From contig NZ_QNUX01000006.1 of assembly GCF_003312425.1 (NCBI RefSeq), forward strand, positions 62,001-126,000: 64,000 nt of DNA. Direction: 5' to 3'. The position numbers and the translations under genes are program-made. Below, piece after piece: positions 8,419-17,297 of this stretch. Source of the DNA: Flavobacterium psychrolimnae. GTDB taxonomy: Bacteria; Bacteroidota; Bacteroidia; Flavobacteriales; Flavobacteriaceae. Position 1 is the stretch's first letter, and the number at the start of each line of letters is the position of its first letter. The notes under the pieces are model-generated. The model did no database searches and was not told the origin of the DNA. It saw only the letters and a program-made list of their open reading frames with translations.

Positions 8419-9462
8419 ATGGAAATCGATAAAAAAGACATACGCGCCTTATCAAAAGAACAATTGCGTGATTTTTTCGTTGCTAATGACGATAAAGCCT
8501 TTCGTGGAAATCAAGTTTATGAATGGTTGTGGAGTAAAGGCGCACATAGTTTTGAGGATATGACCAATGTTTCTAAGGGAACACGAAATATGCTGGAAAC
8601 GCACTTTGTTATCAATCATATCAAAGTGGATACGATGCAGCGCAGTGAGGACGGAACTGTGAAAAATGCGGTTCGTTTGCATGATGGTTTGGTGGTCGAG
8701 TCGGTTTTGATTCCTACAAATACAAGAACAACAGCTTGTGTTTCGAGTCAAGTAGGCTGTAGTTTGGATTGCAACTTTTGCGCTACAGCGCGATTAAAAA
8801 GAATGCGTAATCTAGAACCGGCTGAAATCTATGATCAGGTAATTGCCATTGATAAAGAAAGCCGTTTGTATTACAATCATCCGTTATCGAATATTGTTTT
8901 CATGGGAATGGGCGAACCGCTTATGAACTATAATAATGTGTTGAAAGCAATCGAAATGATTACTTCTCCGGAAGGTTTAGGAATGTCGCCTAAACGTATT
9001 ATGGTTTCTACTTCGGGAGTTCCTAAAATGATTAAGAAATTAGCTGATGATGACGTGAAATTTAAACTTGCCGTTTCACTACACTCGGCAATTGATGAAA
9101 TTCGATCTCGAATTATGCCGTTTAGTGCTAATTTTCCTTTGTCAGATTTACGTGAATCATTAGAATATTGGTACCGAAAAACCAAAAGTAAAATCTCCTA
9201 CGAGTATGTCGTTTGGAAAGATATCAACGACAATAAAGCTTCCATAGATGCTTTGGTGAAGTTTTGCAAATACGTTCCCTGTAAAGTAAATCTTATCGAA
9301 TACAATCCAATTGATGACGGGGAATTTCAACAAGCTTCGGAAGAATCTATAGATGCATACATAAAAGCACTTGAAGCAAGTGGAATTGTGGTGAAAGTTC
9401 GTCGTAGCCGCGGAAAAGATATTGACGCCGCTTGTGGACAACTTGCCAATAAAGAAGCCTAG
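8419..9462 (+). CDS. rlmN: Dual-specificity RNA methyltransferase RlmN
   Basis: Radical-SAM enzyme that adds a C2 methyl group to A2503 of 23S rRNA, and in many bacteria to A37 of some tRNAs. 347 residues, the normal length. The cluster motif CSLDCNFC carries Cys114, Cys118 and Cys121. GEPLMNYNNV is the Gly/Glu SAM-binding region, and Cys339 in the C-terminal DAACGQL is the methyl-carrying Cys typical of RlmN. The N-terminal helical domain (residues 1-95) binds RNA. Confidence 0.96.
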   Translation: MEIDKKDIRALSKEQLRDFFVANDDKAFRGNQVYEWLWSKGAHSFEDMTNVSKGTRNMLETHFVINHIKVDTMQRSEDGTVKNAVRLHDGLVVESVLIPTNTRTTACVSSQVGCSLDCNFCATARLKRMRNLEPAEIYDQVIAIDKESRLYYNHPLSNIVFMGMGEPLMNYNNVLKAIEMITSPEGLGMSPKRIMVSTSGVPKMIKKLADDDVKFKLAVSLHSAIDEIRSRIMPFSANFPLSDLRESLEYWYRKTKSKISYEYVVWKDINDNKASIDALVKFCKYVPCKVNLIEYNPIDDGEFQQASEESIDAYIKALEASGIVVKVRRSRGKDIDAACGQLANKEA

Positions 9463-9502
9463 GAATTTTCTTTTCGAAAAATATTCAAAAGAATGACCGC
9501 AG

Positions 9503-9534
9503 TTGTAAGATTGCAGGCTAAAATTGTATCTTTG
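9503..9534 (+). promoter_or_regulatory. Promoter of the polyprenyl synthase gene
   Basis: TTG (9503-9505), 21-nt spacer, TATCTTTG (9527-9534): a full match to the Bacteroidota consensus. The -7 box ends 7 nt before the ATG at 9542, implying a leader of only a few bases. Confidence 0.62.
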
Positions 9535-9541
9535 AATTCTA

Positions 9542-10519
9542 ATGAATATTACTTCACAAATAAAACAGCCCATTTTTGATGAAATGGAACTTTTTGAAAA
9601 AAAGTTCTATGAATCGATGAATTCGCAAGTGGCTTTGTTGAACAGAATAACATATTATATTGTCAACAGAAAGGGCAAGCAAATGCGTCCAATGTTTGTT
9701 TTTCTGACTGCCAAAATGGTTTCAGCCGGAATAGTAAATGAACGAACGTATCGTGGTGCGTGTGTTATCGAATTGATTCATACTGCGACTTTGGTTCATG
9801 ATGATGTGGTAGATGATAGTAATCGCAGAAGAGGTTTTTTCTCGCTGAATGCACTTTGGAAAAATAAAATTGCGGTACTTGTGGGTGATTATTTATTGTC
9901 CAAAGGATTGTTACTTTCTATAGATAATGGAGATTTTGACTTACTCCGAATTATTTCTGTCGCGGTTCGCGAAATGAGTGAAGGCGAATTACTTCAAATA
10001 GAGAAAGCCCGTAGACTCGATATCACAGAAGATATTTACTATGAAATCATTCGAAAAAAGACAGCGACACTTATTGCTGCTTGTTGTGCTCTTGGCGCAA
10101 AATCCGTTATTGAAGATGAAGTTCAGGTAGAAAACATGCGGAAATTTGGAGAGCTCATTGGAATGGCTTTCCAAATAAAAGATGATTTATTCGATTATAC
10201 CGATGAAGCTATTGGGAAACCAACTGGAATTGACATAAAAGAACAGAAAATGACTTTGCCTCTTATTCACGTTTTGAATACCTGTACTTCAAAAGAGAAA
10301 ACATGGCTTATCAATTCCATAAAAAACCATAATAAAGATAAAAAACGTGTCAAAGAAGTTATTGCTTTTGTAAAAAACAATAACGGTTTGCTTTATGCAG
10401 AACAAAAAATGGTAGAATTTCAACAAGAAGCCCTTTTGCTTTTAGATAATTATTCGGATTCTGAGTTTAAAGATGCGCTAATTTTGATGGTAAATTACGT
10501 GATTGAAAGAAAAAAATAA
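9542..10519 (+). CDS. Polyprenyl (likely all-trans long-chain) diphosphate synthase
   Basis: 325 residues with both Asp-rich motifs of trans-prenyltransferases: the first at DDVVDD (Asp87, Asp88, Asp91) followed by RRRG, and the second at QIKDDLFDY (Asp214, Asp215, Asp218). KGKQMRP near residue 46 is the diphosphate-binding Lys/Arg region. It condenses isopentenyl diphosphate onto an allylic primer. In Flavobacteriia the single long-chain enzyme of this type usually makes the menaquinone side chain (IspB-like), but chain length cannot be read with confidence from sequence. Confidence 0.88.
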   Translation: MNITSQIKQPIFDEMELFEKKFYESMNSQVALLNRITYYIVNRKGKQMRPMFVFLTAKMVSAGIVNERTYRGACVIELIHTATLVHDDVVDDSNRRRGFFSLNALWKNKIAVLVGDYLLSKGLLLSIDNGDFDLLRIISVAVREMSEGELLQIEKARRLDITEDIYYEIIRKKTATLIAACCALGAKSVIEDEVQVENMRKFGELIGMAFQIKDDLFDYTDEAIGKPTGIDIKEQKMTLPLIHVLNTCTSKEKTWLINSIKNHNKDKKRVKEVIAFVKNNNGLLYAEQKMVEFQQEALLLLDNYSDSEFKDALILMVNYVIERKK

Positions 10520-10599
10520 TTTTTTTTAAAATATTTTTCTCTCGTTAACTATTGATTTTATTGACTTTTTTGGTTTTTAATTTGTAAAATCAAATTTTT

Positions 10600-10650
10600 T
10601 ATATTTAGGATGCAACCTTTTTGCATCGTCAATCGTCTATACTTATAGAA
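10600..10650 (+). promoter_or_regulatory. Leader of the sigma-factor operon: -7-like box, hairpin and palindrome
   Basis: TATATTTA (10600-10607) is a near match to TAnnTTTG, with a TTG 15 nt upstream. It is followed by a hairpin GATGCAA-ccttt-TTGCATC (10609-10627) and by the perfect palindrome TCTATA-ct-TATAGA (10636-10649). Two symmetric elements between the promoter and the sigma-factor start suggest regulation, but no known factor is implied. Confidence 0.4.
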
Positions 10651-10666
10651 ACACTTTATAAAAATT

Positions 10667-11227
10667 TTGAAAGTAATCAACTTACATCAGGAGGAAAATG
10701 AATTAATTCAGTTAGCTGTCGAAAATAATCGGCAAGCACAACAGCAGATTTATACTAATTTTTCTCCAAAAATGTTAAGCGTTTGCCGCCAATATATAAA
10801 AGACATTCATCAGGCCGAAGATATTATGATTACCGCTTTTATGAAAGTGTTTACTAATCTGAAAAATTTTCAACACAAAGGAAGTTTCGAAGGTTGGATA
10901 AGAAGGATCATGGTCAATGAATGTATTTCTTTTATCCGAGTTGAAAAAAAGCTAAAATATATTGAAGATGAAACCTGTTTTGAAGAAAGTTTCAATAATA
11001 CTGAAAGCCAATTCGCAATAGCCGACATTCAATTCTTGATAGACAGTTTGCCAGATGGGTACAAAATGGTTTTCAATTTATATGCTATCGAAGGATTCAA
11101 GCATCATGAAATTGCTGATATGTTAGGGATTAAGGAAGGAACATCAAAATCGCAATTGTCACATGCCAGGAAAATGCTGCAAGCACAGATTAATACCTTA
11201 AAAAATTACGAGTATGGAACCGAATAA
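10667..11227 (+). CDS. ECF-like sigma-70 family RNA polymerase sigma factor
   Basis: 186 residues starting at TTG 10667 (MKVINLHQEENELIQLAVEN); no in-frame ATG exists near the N-terminus. Region 2 is visible as CRQYIKDIHQAEDIMITAFM and FEGWIRRIMVN. Region 4 covers LPDGYKMVFNLYAIEGFKHH and EIADMLGIKEGTSKSQLSHA, ending in an Arg/Lys-rich helix. Such factors direct core polymerase to a small regulon and are usually held by a membrane anti-sigma. The next gene overlaps by 14 nt and encodes a one-span protein that may play that role. Confidence 0.88.
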   Translation: MKVINLHQEENELIQLAVENNRQAQQQIYTNFSPKMLSVCRQYIKDIHQAEDIMITAFMKVFTNLKNFQHKGSFEGWIRRIMVNECISFIRVEKKLKYIEDETCFEESFNNTESQFAIADIQFLIDSLPDGYKMVFNLYAIEGFKHHEIADMLGIKEGTSKSQLSHARKMLQAQINTLKNYEYGTE

Positions 11228-11939
11228 ATTAGATCTTGAAATAAAACAGAAGTTAGAGCATAGAATGATTCAGCCTTCTGCACAAGCTTGGGATCGATTG
11301 GAAGCTATGTTAGATTCAGCTGAAAAAACAAAAAGCAAACGCAATATTAATTGGATTTATATTGCTGCGAGTTTTGTAGGTTTTCTACTTGTATGCACTG
11401 TTTTTTTTAATGGATATGAAATTGTAAAAGTAGATCCGATAGCTCCAATTGTTTTAGAAGAGAAACCAGATGAGAATAATTTAGAAAAGCCAGAAATACT
11501 GCATAAAGACGTTGTACCTAGCCAGATTCAAAAAACAATAACTAGGGAATATAGAGTTATCGCTGAAAATAATAAAGTAAATAAGCAGTCAAAACAACAT
11601 AATAACAAAGAGGAGGAAGCTTTAATCATCAATCAATCAAAAGAGAATGAGACTGTATTTAATCCTTCTGAAAATAAGAATTACCAATCAACCAGTACTA
11701 ATAGATACGTTTCAGCAGAAAAATTATTAGCTGAAGTTAGTAACACTAAATTTGAACCTAAAACTACTGATATATCAATTGAAAAAACTAGAAAAGCTAT
11801 TTCTGTAAATCCAAATAGTTTATTATCTAGTGCTGAAACAGAACTAAATCAATCATTTCGAGAATCGGCATTGGATAAATTCAACAAGAATTTTAATGCT
11901 ATAAAAACAGTTTTAGTCAATAGAAATTACGAAGAATAA
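11214..11939 (+). CDS. Single-span membrane protein, candidate anti-sigma factor
   Basis: 241 residues. A cytoplasmic N-terminus of about 45 residues (MEPNKLDLEIKQKLEHRMIQ, then AWDRLEAMLD) precedes one transmembrane helix (about 46-66). A long, low-complexity, Asn/Lys/Glu-rich periplasmic part follows. The layout (short cytoplasmic helix, one span, overlap with a sigma gene) is that of anti-sigma factors in Bacteroidota, but I see no zinc-binding anti-sigma motif, so the role is inferred from context only. Confidence 0.6.
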   Translation: MEPNKLDLEIKQKLEHRMIQPSAQAWDRLEAMLDSAEKTKSKRNINWIYIAASFVGFLLVCTVFFNGYEIVKVDPIAPIVLEEKPDENNLEKPEILHKDVVPSQIQKTITREYRVIAENNKVNKQSKQHNNKEEEALIINQSKENETVFNPSENKNYQSTSTNRYVSAEKLLAEVSNTKFEPKTTDISIEKTRKAISVNPNSLLSSAETELNQSFRESALDKFNKNFNAIKTVLVNRNYEE

Positions 11940-11973
11940 ATCAAAATCAATCATCAATCAAAAAACGAAAATC

Positions 11974-13566
11974 ATGCAAAAAATTATTTTATTTACAGTA
12001 ATTATGTTCCTTTCTGTACTGTGTAAGGTAAACGCTCAAGGAGTAGCTGCCATAAAAAACAGTTCTGAATGGCATTATAGAGGTTCAAAGCCAGGTAATT
12101 ATGAAATGGGATCAGTTGCAGGCGCTGAAAAAAACAATCAAACGGTTTACAAAATTAAATCAATTCAAAGCAAAACGAATGGTTTTGGTACTATGATGAA
12201 AACCATACAGCCGGATGAATTTTTAGGAAAAACAGTCAAAATGTCTGCTTATGTAAAAAGTGAAAATGTAAAATCATGGGCAGGGTTGTGGATGCGAGTA
12301 GATTATTATACTGCAGCTGTGTTAGCTTTTGATAATATGCAAAGAAGACCCATCAAAGGAACTAAGGATTGGACTAAATATGAGGTAGTTTTATATGTTC
12401 CAACTGAGGCAACAGATATTTCGTATGGCGTTTTATTAAATGAAACAGGACAAATTTGGTTTAAGGATTTAACAATAGAAATAGTTGACGAGTCTCTTGA
12501 AGAAACCGGACAAAATAAAGGTAGAGACCATAAAGTAATTTCCTTTGAAACCAAAGCCAAAGCTATTAGTAACGAAATTAAAGCAATTACAGATAATGAA
12601 AAAAATGCCCTAAAAGCAGCTGTAGAATTAATTGACAAGGACTTAGAAAAAGGTGTTGTCACTAAGGAGCAAGCAAATGAGCTTAAAATGCAAAAAGCAA
12701 AAGTTCATGCTGCAACCATTGAGGCAAAAGTGAGTGTTGAACAAGCAAAGTTAAATCAATTGGTACAAGATAAAGTTGATGGAAAAGTGGCTGATGAAAA
12801 GGAACATAGAAGCGGAGGCCGAACTATTATTCTAGGGAATAATCCAAATCCAATTGGTTCTCAAACCGAAATTAATATCACTTCCATGAAAGTTTATAAT
12901 GGTCAGGAAGATAAGGAAGAGCGCCAATCCAAAAGAACTACTTCACAATTGGTATTAGCTACTGGATTGAATAATGTAGTGACTGACGGCTCTGTACAAA
13001 AATCTGATTTTAGATATTTGGGTTCTCATTTTTATGAATGGGGAGTAACTTATAATACCAGAATTTTCAAAAATGATAATTTATTGCATGCTAAGTACGG
13101 ACTTTCAGTAATCTACAATAATTTGCGAGCTACAGATAATAGGTTTTTTGCAGTAAATGGAAATCAAACAAATCTAGAAGTGAATGCAGTGGCGCAAGAT
13201 GATTCCCGTTTCAAGAATGTAAATTTGGTATTTCCTATGCATTTAGAATTTGACTTCACAAAATCTAAAGAAAGAGATGGTAAAACCTATTTTAAAACAC
13301 ATGACAGTTTTCGTCTTGGATTAGGAGGGTACGTTGGTACAAATCTAAAATCGAAGCAATATATCAATTATGATATTGATGGGTACAAGTCTAGACAGAT
13401 TACTAAAGGGGATTTTAATGTTGATAGTTTTATATACGGATTGAGCACGTACATAGGATATAAATCTACTAGTTTGTACTTGAAGTATGATTTGAATCCT
13501 TTATTTAAAGATAATGCAGTGAAACAAAACAATGTTTCGTTAGGACTGCGTTTTGATTTCAATTAG
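11974..13566 (+). CDS. Exported protein: sugar-binding-like sandwich, coiled coil, C-terminal outer-membrane barrel
   Basis: 530 residues. The signal peptide (MQKIILFTVIMFLSVLCKVN) is followed by a galactose-binding-like sandwich at about 30-175 (SEWHYRGSKPGNYEMG, KMSAYVKSENVKSWAGLWMR). A Lys/Glu/Ala-rich helical segment spans about 185-275. From about 315 onward, amphipathic strands end in LGLRFDFN; a terminal Phe-x-Phe-type strand is typical of outer-membrane barrels. It is the third gene of the sigma operon, so it may be its main target or its sensor. Exact family not recognised. A terminator follows. Confidence 0.62.
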   Translation: MQKIILFTVIMFLSVLCKVNAQGVAAIKNSSEWHYRGSKPGNYEMGSVAGAEKNNQTVYKIKSIQSKTNGFGTMMKTIQPDEFLGKTVKMSAYVKSENVKSWAGLWMRVDYYTAAVLAFDNMQRRPIKGTKDWTKYEVVLYVPTEATDISYGVLLNETGQIWFKDLTIEIVDESLEETGQNKGRDHKVISFETKAKAISNEIKAITDNEKNALKAAVELIDKDLEKGVVTKEQANELKMQKAKVHAATIEAKVSVEQAKLNQLVQDKVDGKVADEKEHRSGGRTIILGNNPNPIGSQTEINITSMKVYNGQEDKEERQSKRTTSQLVLATGLNNVVTDGSVQKSDFRYLGSHFYEWGVTYNTRIFKNDNLLHAKYGLSVIYNNLRATDNRFFAVNGNQTNLEVNAVAQDDSRFKNVNLVFPMHLEFDFTKSKERDGKTYFKTHDSFRLGLGGYVGTNLKSKQYINYDIDGYKSRQITKGDFNVDSFIYGLSTYIGYKSTSLYLKYDLNPLFKDNAVKQNNVSLGLRFDFN

Positions 13567-13596
13567 AAATTGTTTTAGTTAGTTTTATACTTTGAG

Positions 13597-13624
13597 AAGC
13601 ACTTCGAAAGAAGTGCTTTTTTTG
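13597..13624 (+). terminator. Terminator of the sigma-factor operon
   Basis: AGCACTTC-gaaa-GAAGTGCT followed by seven T, 30 nt after the stop codon. Confidence 0.85.
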
Positions 13625-13634
13625 TTTTTAGATA

Positions 13635-13666
13635 TTGAATTATGAACTTTGATTTGCGTATTTTTG
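13635..13666 (+). promoter_or_regulatory. dnaG promoter
   Basis: TTG (13635-13637), 21-nt spacer, TATTTTTG (13659-13666): an exact consensus match. It lies downstream of the most upstream possible ORF start (13649), which supports TTG 13700 as the true dnaG start. Confidence 0.62.
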
Positions 13667-13699
13667 CACACTTTTCAACTATTAAATATTTTATCCAAC

Positions 13700-15676
13700 T
13701 TGATTTCAAAAGCCACTATTGATACTGTTTTCGAAACCGCCCGAGTAGAGGAGGTTATTGGTGATTTTGTCCAATTAAAACGTGCCGGAAGTAACTGGAA
13801 AGGATTAAGTCCTTTTTCTGAAGAGCGTTCTCCATCGTTTATGGTTTCGCCTGCTAAAGGGATTTGGAAAGATTTTAGTTCTGGAAAAGGTGGAAATTCT
13901 GTTGCTTTCTTAATGGAACATTCTCATTTTACGTATCCGGAAGCTATTCGATACTTAGCTAAGAAATACAATATCGAAATTGAAGAAACGGAGCAAACAG
14001 ATCAAGAAAAAGCCATAACCGATGTTCGGGAAAGTATGTATTTGGTTTCTGAATTTGCAAAAAGCTATTTCCACAATACACTTTTAAACTCTGAAGAAGG
14101 AAAAGCAATTGGGTATTCTTATTTTAAAGAAAGAGGATTTACGAATGAGACTATCAAGAAATTTAGTTTAGGATATTCGCCTGAAGCTTGGGATGCTTTT
14201 ACTAAAGAAGCCTTAGGAAAGGGATATAAATTAGAGTTTCTAGAAAGTACAGGACTCACAATTCCCCGTGATGACAGACCATTCGACAGGTTCAAAGGTC
14301 GTGTGATGTTTCCTATAGAAAGCATGTCTGGCCGAGTGCTGGGTTTTGGAGGGCGTATTCTTACCAATGATAAAAAAGCAGCTAAATACCTGAATTCACC
14401 TGAAAGTGAAATTTACCATAAAAGCAAAGTGTTATATGGTATTTTTCAGGCTAAACAATCAATCGCGAAATTAAATAATTGCTATTTAGTTGAAGGTTAT
14501 ACGGATGTAATTCAGTTTAGTCAATCCGGTATTGAAAATGTTGTTTCTTCCTCAGGAACTGCTTTGACACCAGATCAAATACGATTAGTTAATAGATTAA
14601 CAAAGAATATTACCGTTCTTTTTGATGGAGATGCGGCGGGACTGCGCGCTTCCATTAGAGGAATCGATTTGATTCTTGAAGAAGGAATGAATGTAAAAGT
14701 ATGCACTTTTCCTGATGGGGAAGACCCGGATAGTTTTGCTAAAAAAACATCGCATGATGATTTAGTCTCATATCTGGAAGATAACGCTAAAGATTTTATT
14801 CAGTTCAAAGCCTCGCTTCTGATGAATGAAGCAAAGAATGACCCAATCAAAAAAGCCGATTTGATTCGGGATATGGTGGTCAGTATTTCAAAAATTCCAG
14901 ACAGGATTCAGCGCGAAATTTACATTCAGGAATGTTCCCGAATTATGGATATTTCTGAGCAGGTTTTGCAAAGTACGTTAGCGCAATTAGTTCAGAAAGA
15001 TGTTTCTGAAGTTGGTAAAAAGCAAAAACAGGAACAACAGGCTTTCGAAGTTGTAAAAAATGAAAATCCACTAGACGCTCAAAAAGTAGATGTTTTATAT
15101 CGTTTGGAACGTAAGATCATTGAGATTCTTTTGCTGTACGGAAATAAAGAGGAAGAGTTCGAAGATACATTTTTGAGAACAAACGAGGAAGGGGAAATTG
15201 AAACGGTAACCGAGAAGAAAGAATATAAAGTATTCCAACGAATCTATCTGAGTTTACAAGAAGATGAAGTTGAATTAGCAAATCCTTTGTTTCGGGATAT
15301 ATTCAATGATTTAATTGACTATTTCCATCATAACGAAAATTTCAGTTTAGAGCAGTATTTAATGCATTTACAGGTTGACTTTGCGCAAGAGGTGACGGAT
15401 ATTTTGATGGAGGACGAACGCGTTGTTTTGCACGACTGGGTTGGACAGAATATTTTTCCCAAATCAAAAAATGATACAATAGTCCAAGAAGTATCGGAGA
15501 CTATTTTGACTTTGCGTTGGTACTTAGTGGGTAGAATAATTGAAGAATTAAAAAGCTCTCTATCATCTGAACCGAATTCAGACAATACAGAGCCTTTATC
15601 TTTGGTAATGGATTACAATATATTAATCCATTCTTTTTCTAAAAAATTAGGAAGAGTAATGTCTAGATATTACTAA
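13700..15676 (+). CDS. dnaG: DNA primase DnaG
   Basis: 658 residues from TTG 13700 (MISKATIDTVFETARVEEVI); the frame opens further upstream, but that part would overlap the promoter. The primase catalytic core has the TOPRIM motifs LVEGYTDVIQF and LFDGDAAG. The C-terminal region is the DnaB-binding type. The enzyme makes RNA primers at the fork. Oddity: the N-terminal zinc-ribbon segment aligns (GLSPFSEERSPSFMV, then WKDFSSGKGG) but the usual Cys/His ligands are Ser, Ser, Asp and Ser. The last 4 nt overlap a convergent response-regulator gene. Confidence 0.93.
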   Translation: MISKATIDTVFETARVEEVIGDFVQLKRAGSNWKGLSPFSEERSPSFMVSPAKGIWKDFSSGKGGNSVAFLMEHSHFTYPEAIRYLAKKYNIEIEETEQTDQEKAITDVRESMYLVSEFAKSYFHNTLLNSEEGKAIGYSYFKERGFTNETIKKFSLGYSPEAWDAFTKEALGKGYKLEFLESTGLTIPRDDRPFDRFKGRVMFPIESMSGRVLGFGGRILTNDKKAAKYLNSPESEIYHKSKVLYGIFQAKQSIAKLNNCYLVEGYTDVIQFSQSGIENVVSSSGTALTPDQIRLVNRLTKNITVLFDGDAAGLRASIRGIDLILEEGMNVKVCTFPDGEDPDSFAKKTSHDDLVSYLEDNAKDFIQFKASLLMNEAKNDPIKKADLIRDMVVSISKIPDRIQREIYIQECSRIMDISEQVLQSTLAQLVQKDVSEVGKKQKQEQQAFEVVKNENPLDAQKVDVLYRLERKIIEILLLYGNKEEEFEDTFLRTNEEGEIETVTEKKEYKVFQRIYLSLQEDEVELANPLFRDIFNDLIDYFHHNENFSLEQYLMHLQVDFAQEVTDILMEDERVVLHDWVGQNIFPKSKNDTIVQEVSETILTLRWYLVGRIIEELKSSLSSEPNSDNTEPLSLVMDYNILIHSFSKKLGRVMSRYY

Positions 15677-16302
15677 ACAATCTCAAGTTTTTTAGCTTTG
15701 TCTACTAAATCTACCAGATTCGTAACGTTCAGTTTGGTAAGTAATCGCAATTTGTAGGTACTAATCGTTTTTTCGTTGAGGTTTAAAATTTCTGCAATTT
15801 CATGATTCTTTTTTCCTCCACTTAAATAACGTAAAACTTCTACCTCACGGTTAGAAAGCTTGCGGTATAAACGTTCGCTTTTACTTTGTTTAGCAATCAA
15901 GGCTAAGTTTTTCTTCACGGTTTCATTCATGATTATCTTGCCTTGGGAGACTTTGATAATCGAAATACCTAAAGTTTCTAACTTTTCTGATTTATGCACA
16001 AAGCCAGATACACCGGCTTTTATGGCATTTGGCGCATAAATCTGTTCTGAAAGCCCACTAAATATAATAATTTTTGTTTTTGGAAAGTTTTTCAAGACCG
16101 CTTTGACCTCAAAAATACTGGAAAGACCTTCCAGCTCCAAATCTAATACTAATACATCAATGTCTTTAGTTTGAAGAATATCCCTTACCATCAAGAAATT
16201 GCCGACATTGGCAACTATTGAGATGTCTGCATTATCTTTAAAGTAAGATTTTACTCCAAAATGCACAACAGGATAATTATCGGCTATACATACTTTAATC
16301 AT
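15673..16302 (-). CDS. NarL/FixJ-type response regulator
   Basis: 209 residues: receiver domain 1-125 and LuxR-type helix-turn-helix 145-209 (LSNREVEVLRYLSGGKKNHE, then NLNEKTISTYKLRLLTKL). Phospho-acceptor Asp54 lies in VLVLDLEL and the conserved Lys104 in FVHKSEK. The acidic pocket is reduced to Asp8-Asn9 where Asp/Glu-Asp is usual. It should be a cytoplasmic DNA-binding protein; no histidine kinase gene is adjacent, so the partner is elsewhere. Convergent with dnaG, overlapping by 4 nt. Confidence 0.87.
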   Translation of the reverse strand: MIKVCIADNYPVVHFGVKSYFKDNADISIVANVGNFLMVRDILQTKDIDVLVLDLELEGLSSIFEVKAVLKNFPKTKIIIFSGLSEQIYAPNAIKAGVSGFVHKSEKLETLGISIIKVSQGKIIMNETVKKNLALIAKQSKSERLYRKLSNREVEVLRYLSGGKKNHEIAEILNLNEKTISTYKLRLLTKLNVTNLVDLVDKAKKLEIV

Positions 16303-16399
16303 AATTTTAAATTTTTAGAATTGTTTGTAATTGGAAATGTAAAATTAATAAATAAATTCTGTAATTAATTGTAAATCAATATAAAATATTACTTCTTTA

Positions 16400-17197
16400 T
16401 CATTTTGTGATAAAACATACTGGAATTGCTAGCATTTTATGTTGATTAATAGTGTTTAATCGCTTATAAATCTCGAAAACAATTTTTTCTCGTCCTAAAA
16501 AGTCTTCAGCTGACTTTCCCGCCTCATTTTCAAGCATCGCCCATTCTAATTCATCATAACTGGCTCCTAATTGATCTTCATCAGTTCTGTCGTCACCAAA
16601 TAATCCATCTGTTGGGGAAGCTTTTAAAATAGACTCCGGAATTTTCAAATAACTGCCTAATAGATAGACTTCTGATTTCATCAAATCAGCAATTGGACTT
16701 AAATCTACTCCGCCATCACCGTATTTTGTATAAAAACCTACTCCAAAATCTTCTACTTTATTACCTGTTCCCGCAACTAATAAACCATGGATTCCTGCAA
16801 AGTAATAGAGCGTGGTCATTCTTAATCGTGCTCTTGTATTTGCAAGCGCCAGGTGAACTTTTGCTGTATCTGAATCATCGGGAACTGCTTTTTTAAACGT
16901 TTCAAAAACGCCAGTCAAATCAGCTTCAGTGCTGGAAACATTAGGAAATCTTTGTTTTAATTGTTCAATATGTTCGCGTCCTCTGGTTACATGGCTTGGA
17001 GCTTGATGAATAGGCATTTCAACACATAAAACCTTTAATCCTGTTTGTGCACATAATGTTGAGGTAACTGCCGAATCTACTCCGCCGGAAATACCTATTA
17101 CAAATCCATTTACTTTTGCATTTTCAGCATATGTTTTTAACCAGTTTACAATTTGAGTATTTACTTTTTCAACTTGGATTGCACTTTTTTTAGTCAT
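16400..17197 (-). CDS. nadE: NAD+ synthase
   Basis: 265 residues. The PP-loop SGGVDS (37-42) binds ATP pyrophosphate, and GTGNKVEDFGVGFYTKYGDG is the conserved NadE signature that contacts nicotinic acid adenine dinucleotide. There is no N-terminal glutaminase domain, so this is the short, ammonia-using form. It performs the last step of NAD synthesis. It is divergent from gldB; the nadE-gldB-gldC neighbourhood is as I remember it from Flavobacterium johnsoniae. Confidence 0.94.
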   Translation of the reverse strand: MTKKSAIQVEKVNTQIVNWLKTYAENAKVNGFVIGISGGVDSAVTSTLCAQTGLKVLCVEMPIHQAPSHVTRGREHIEQLKQRFPNVSSTEADLTGVFETFKKAVPDDSDTAKVHLALANTRARLRMTTLYYFAGIHGLLVAGTGNKVEDFGVGFYTKYGDGGVDLSPIADLMKSEVYLLGSYLKIPESILKASPTDGLFGDDRTDEDQLGASYDELEWAMLENEAGKSAEDFLGREKIVFEIYKRLNTINQHKMLAIPVCFITK

Positions 17198-17226
17198 AAT
17201 AGTTTACGTTTTAAAAAGCAGGAATG

Positions 17227-17234
17227 TATATTTG
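17227..17234 (+). promoter_or_regulatory. -7 box (TATATTTG) for gldBC
   Basis: An exact TAnnTTTG in the nadE-gldB divergent spacer, 64 nt before the gldB ATG. The -33 region has TTTA rather than TTG. Confidence 0.45.
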
Positions 17235-17297
17235 CAAAATCATTTCATCATGCATTCGTTTCCCAGGATTCTTTGGAAACAAATTTAATTAATATAT

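Noticed and set aside
16303-16399. Possible riboswitch or sRNA before the response-regulator gene
   Set aside because: The 97-nt spacer is plain AT-rich sequence without stable stems or recognised motifs.
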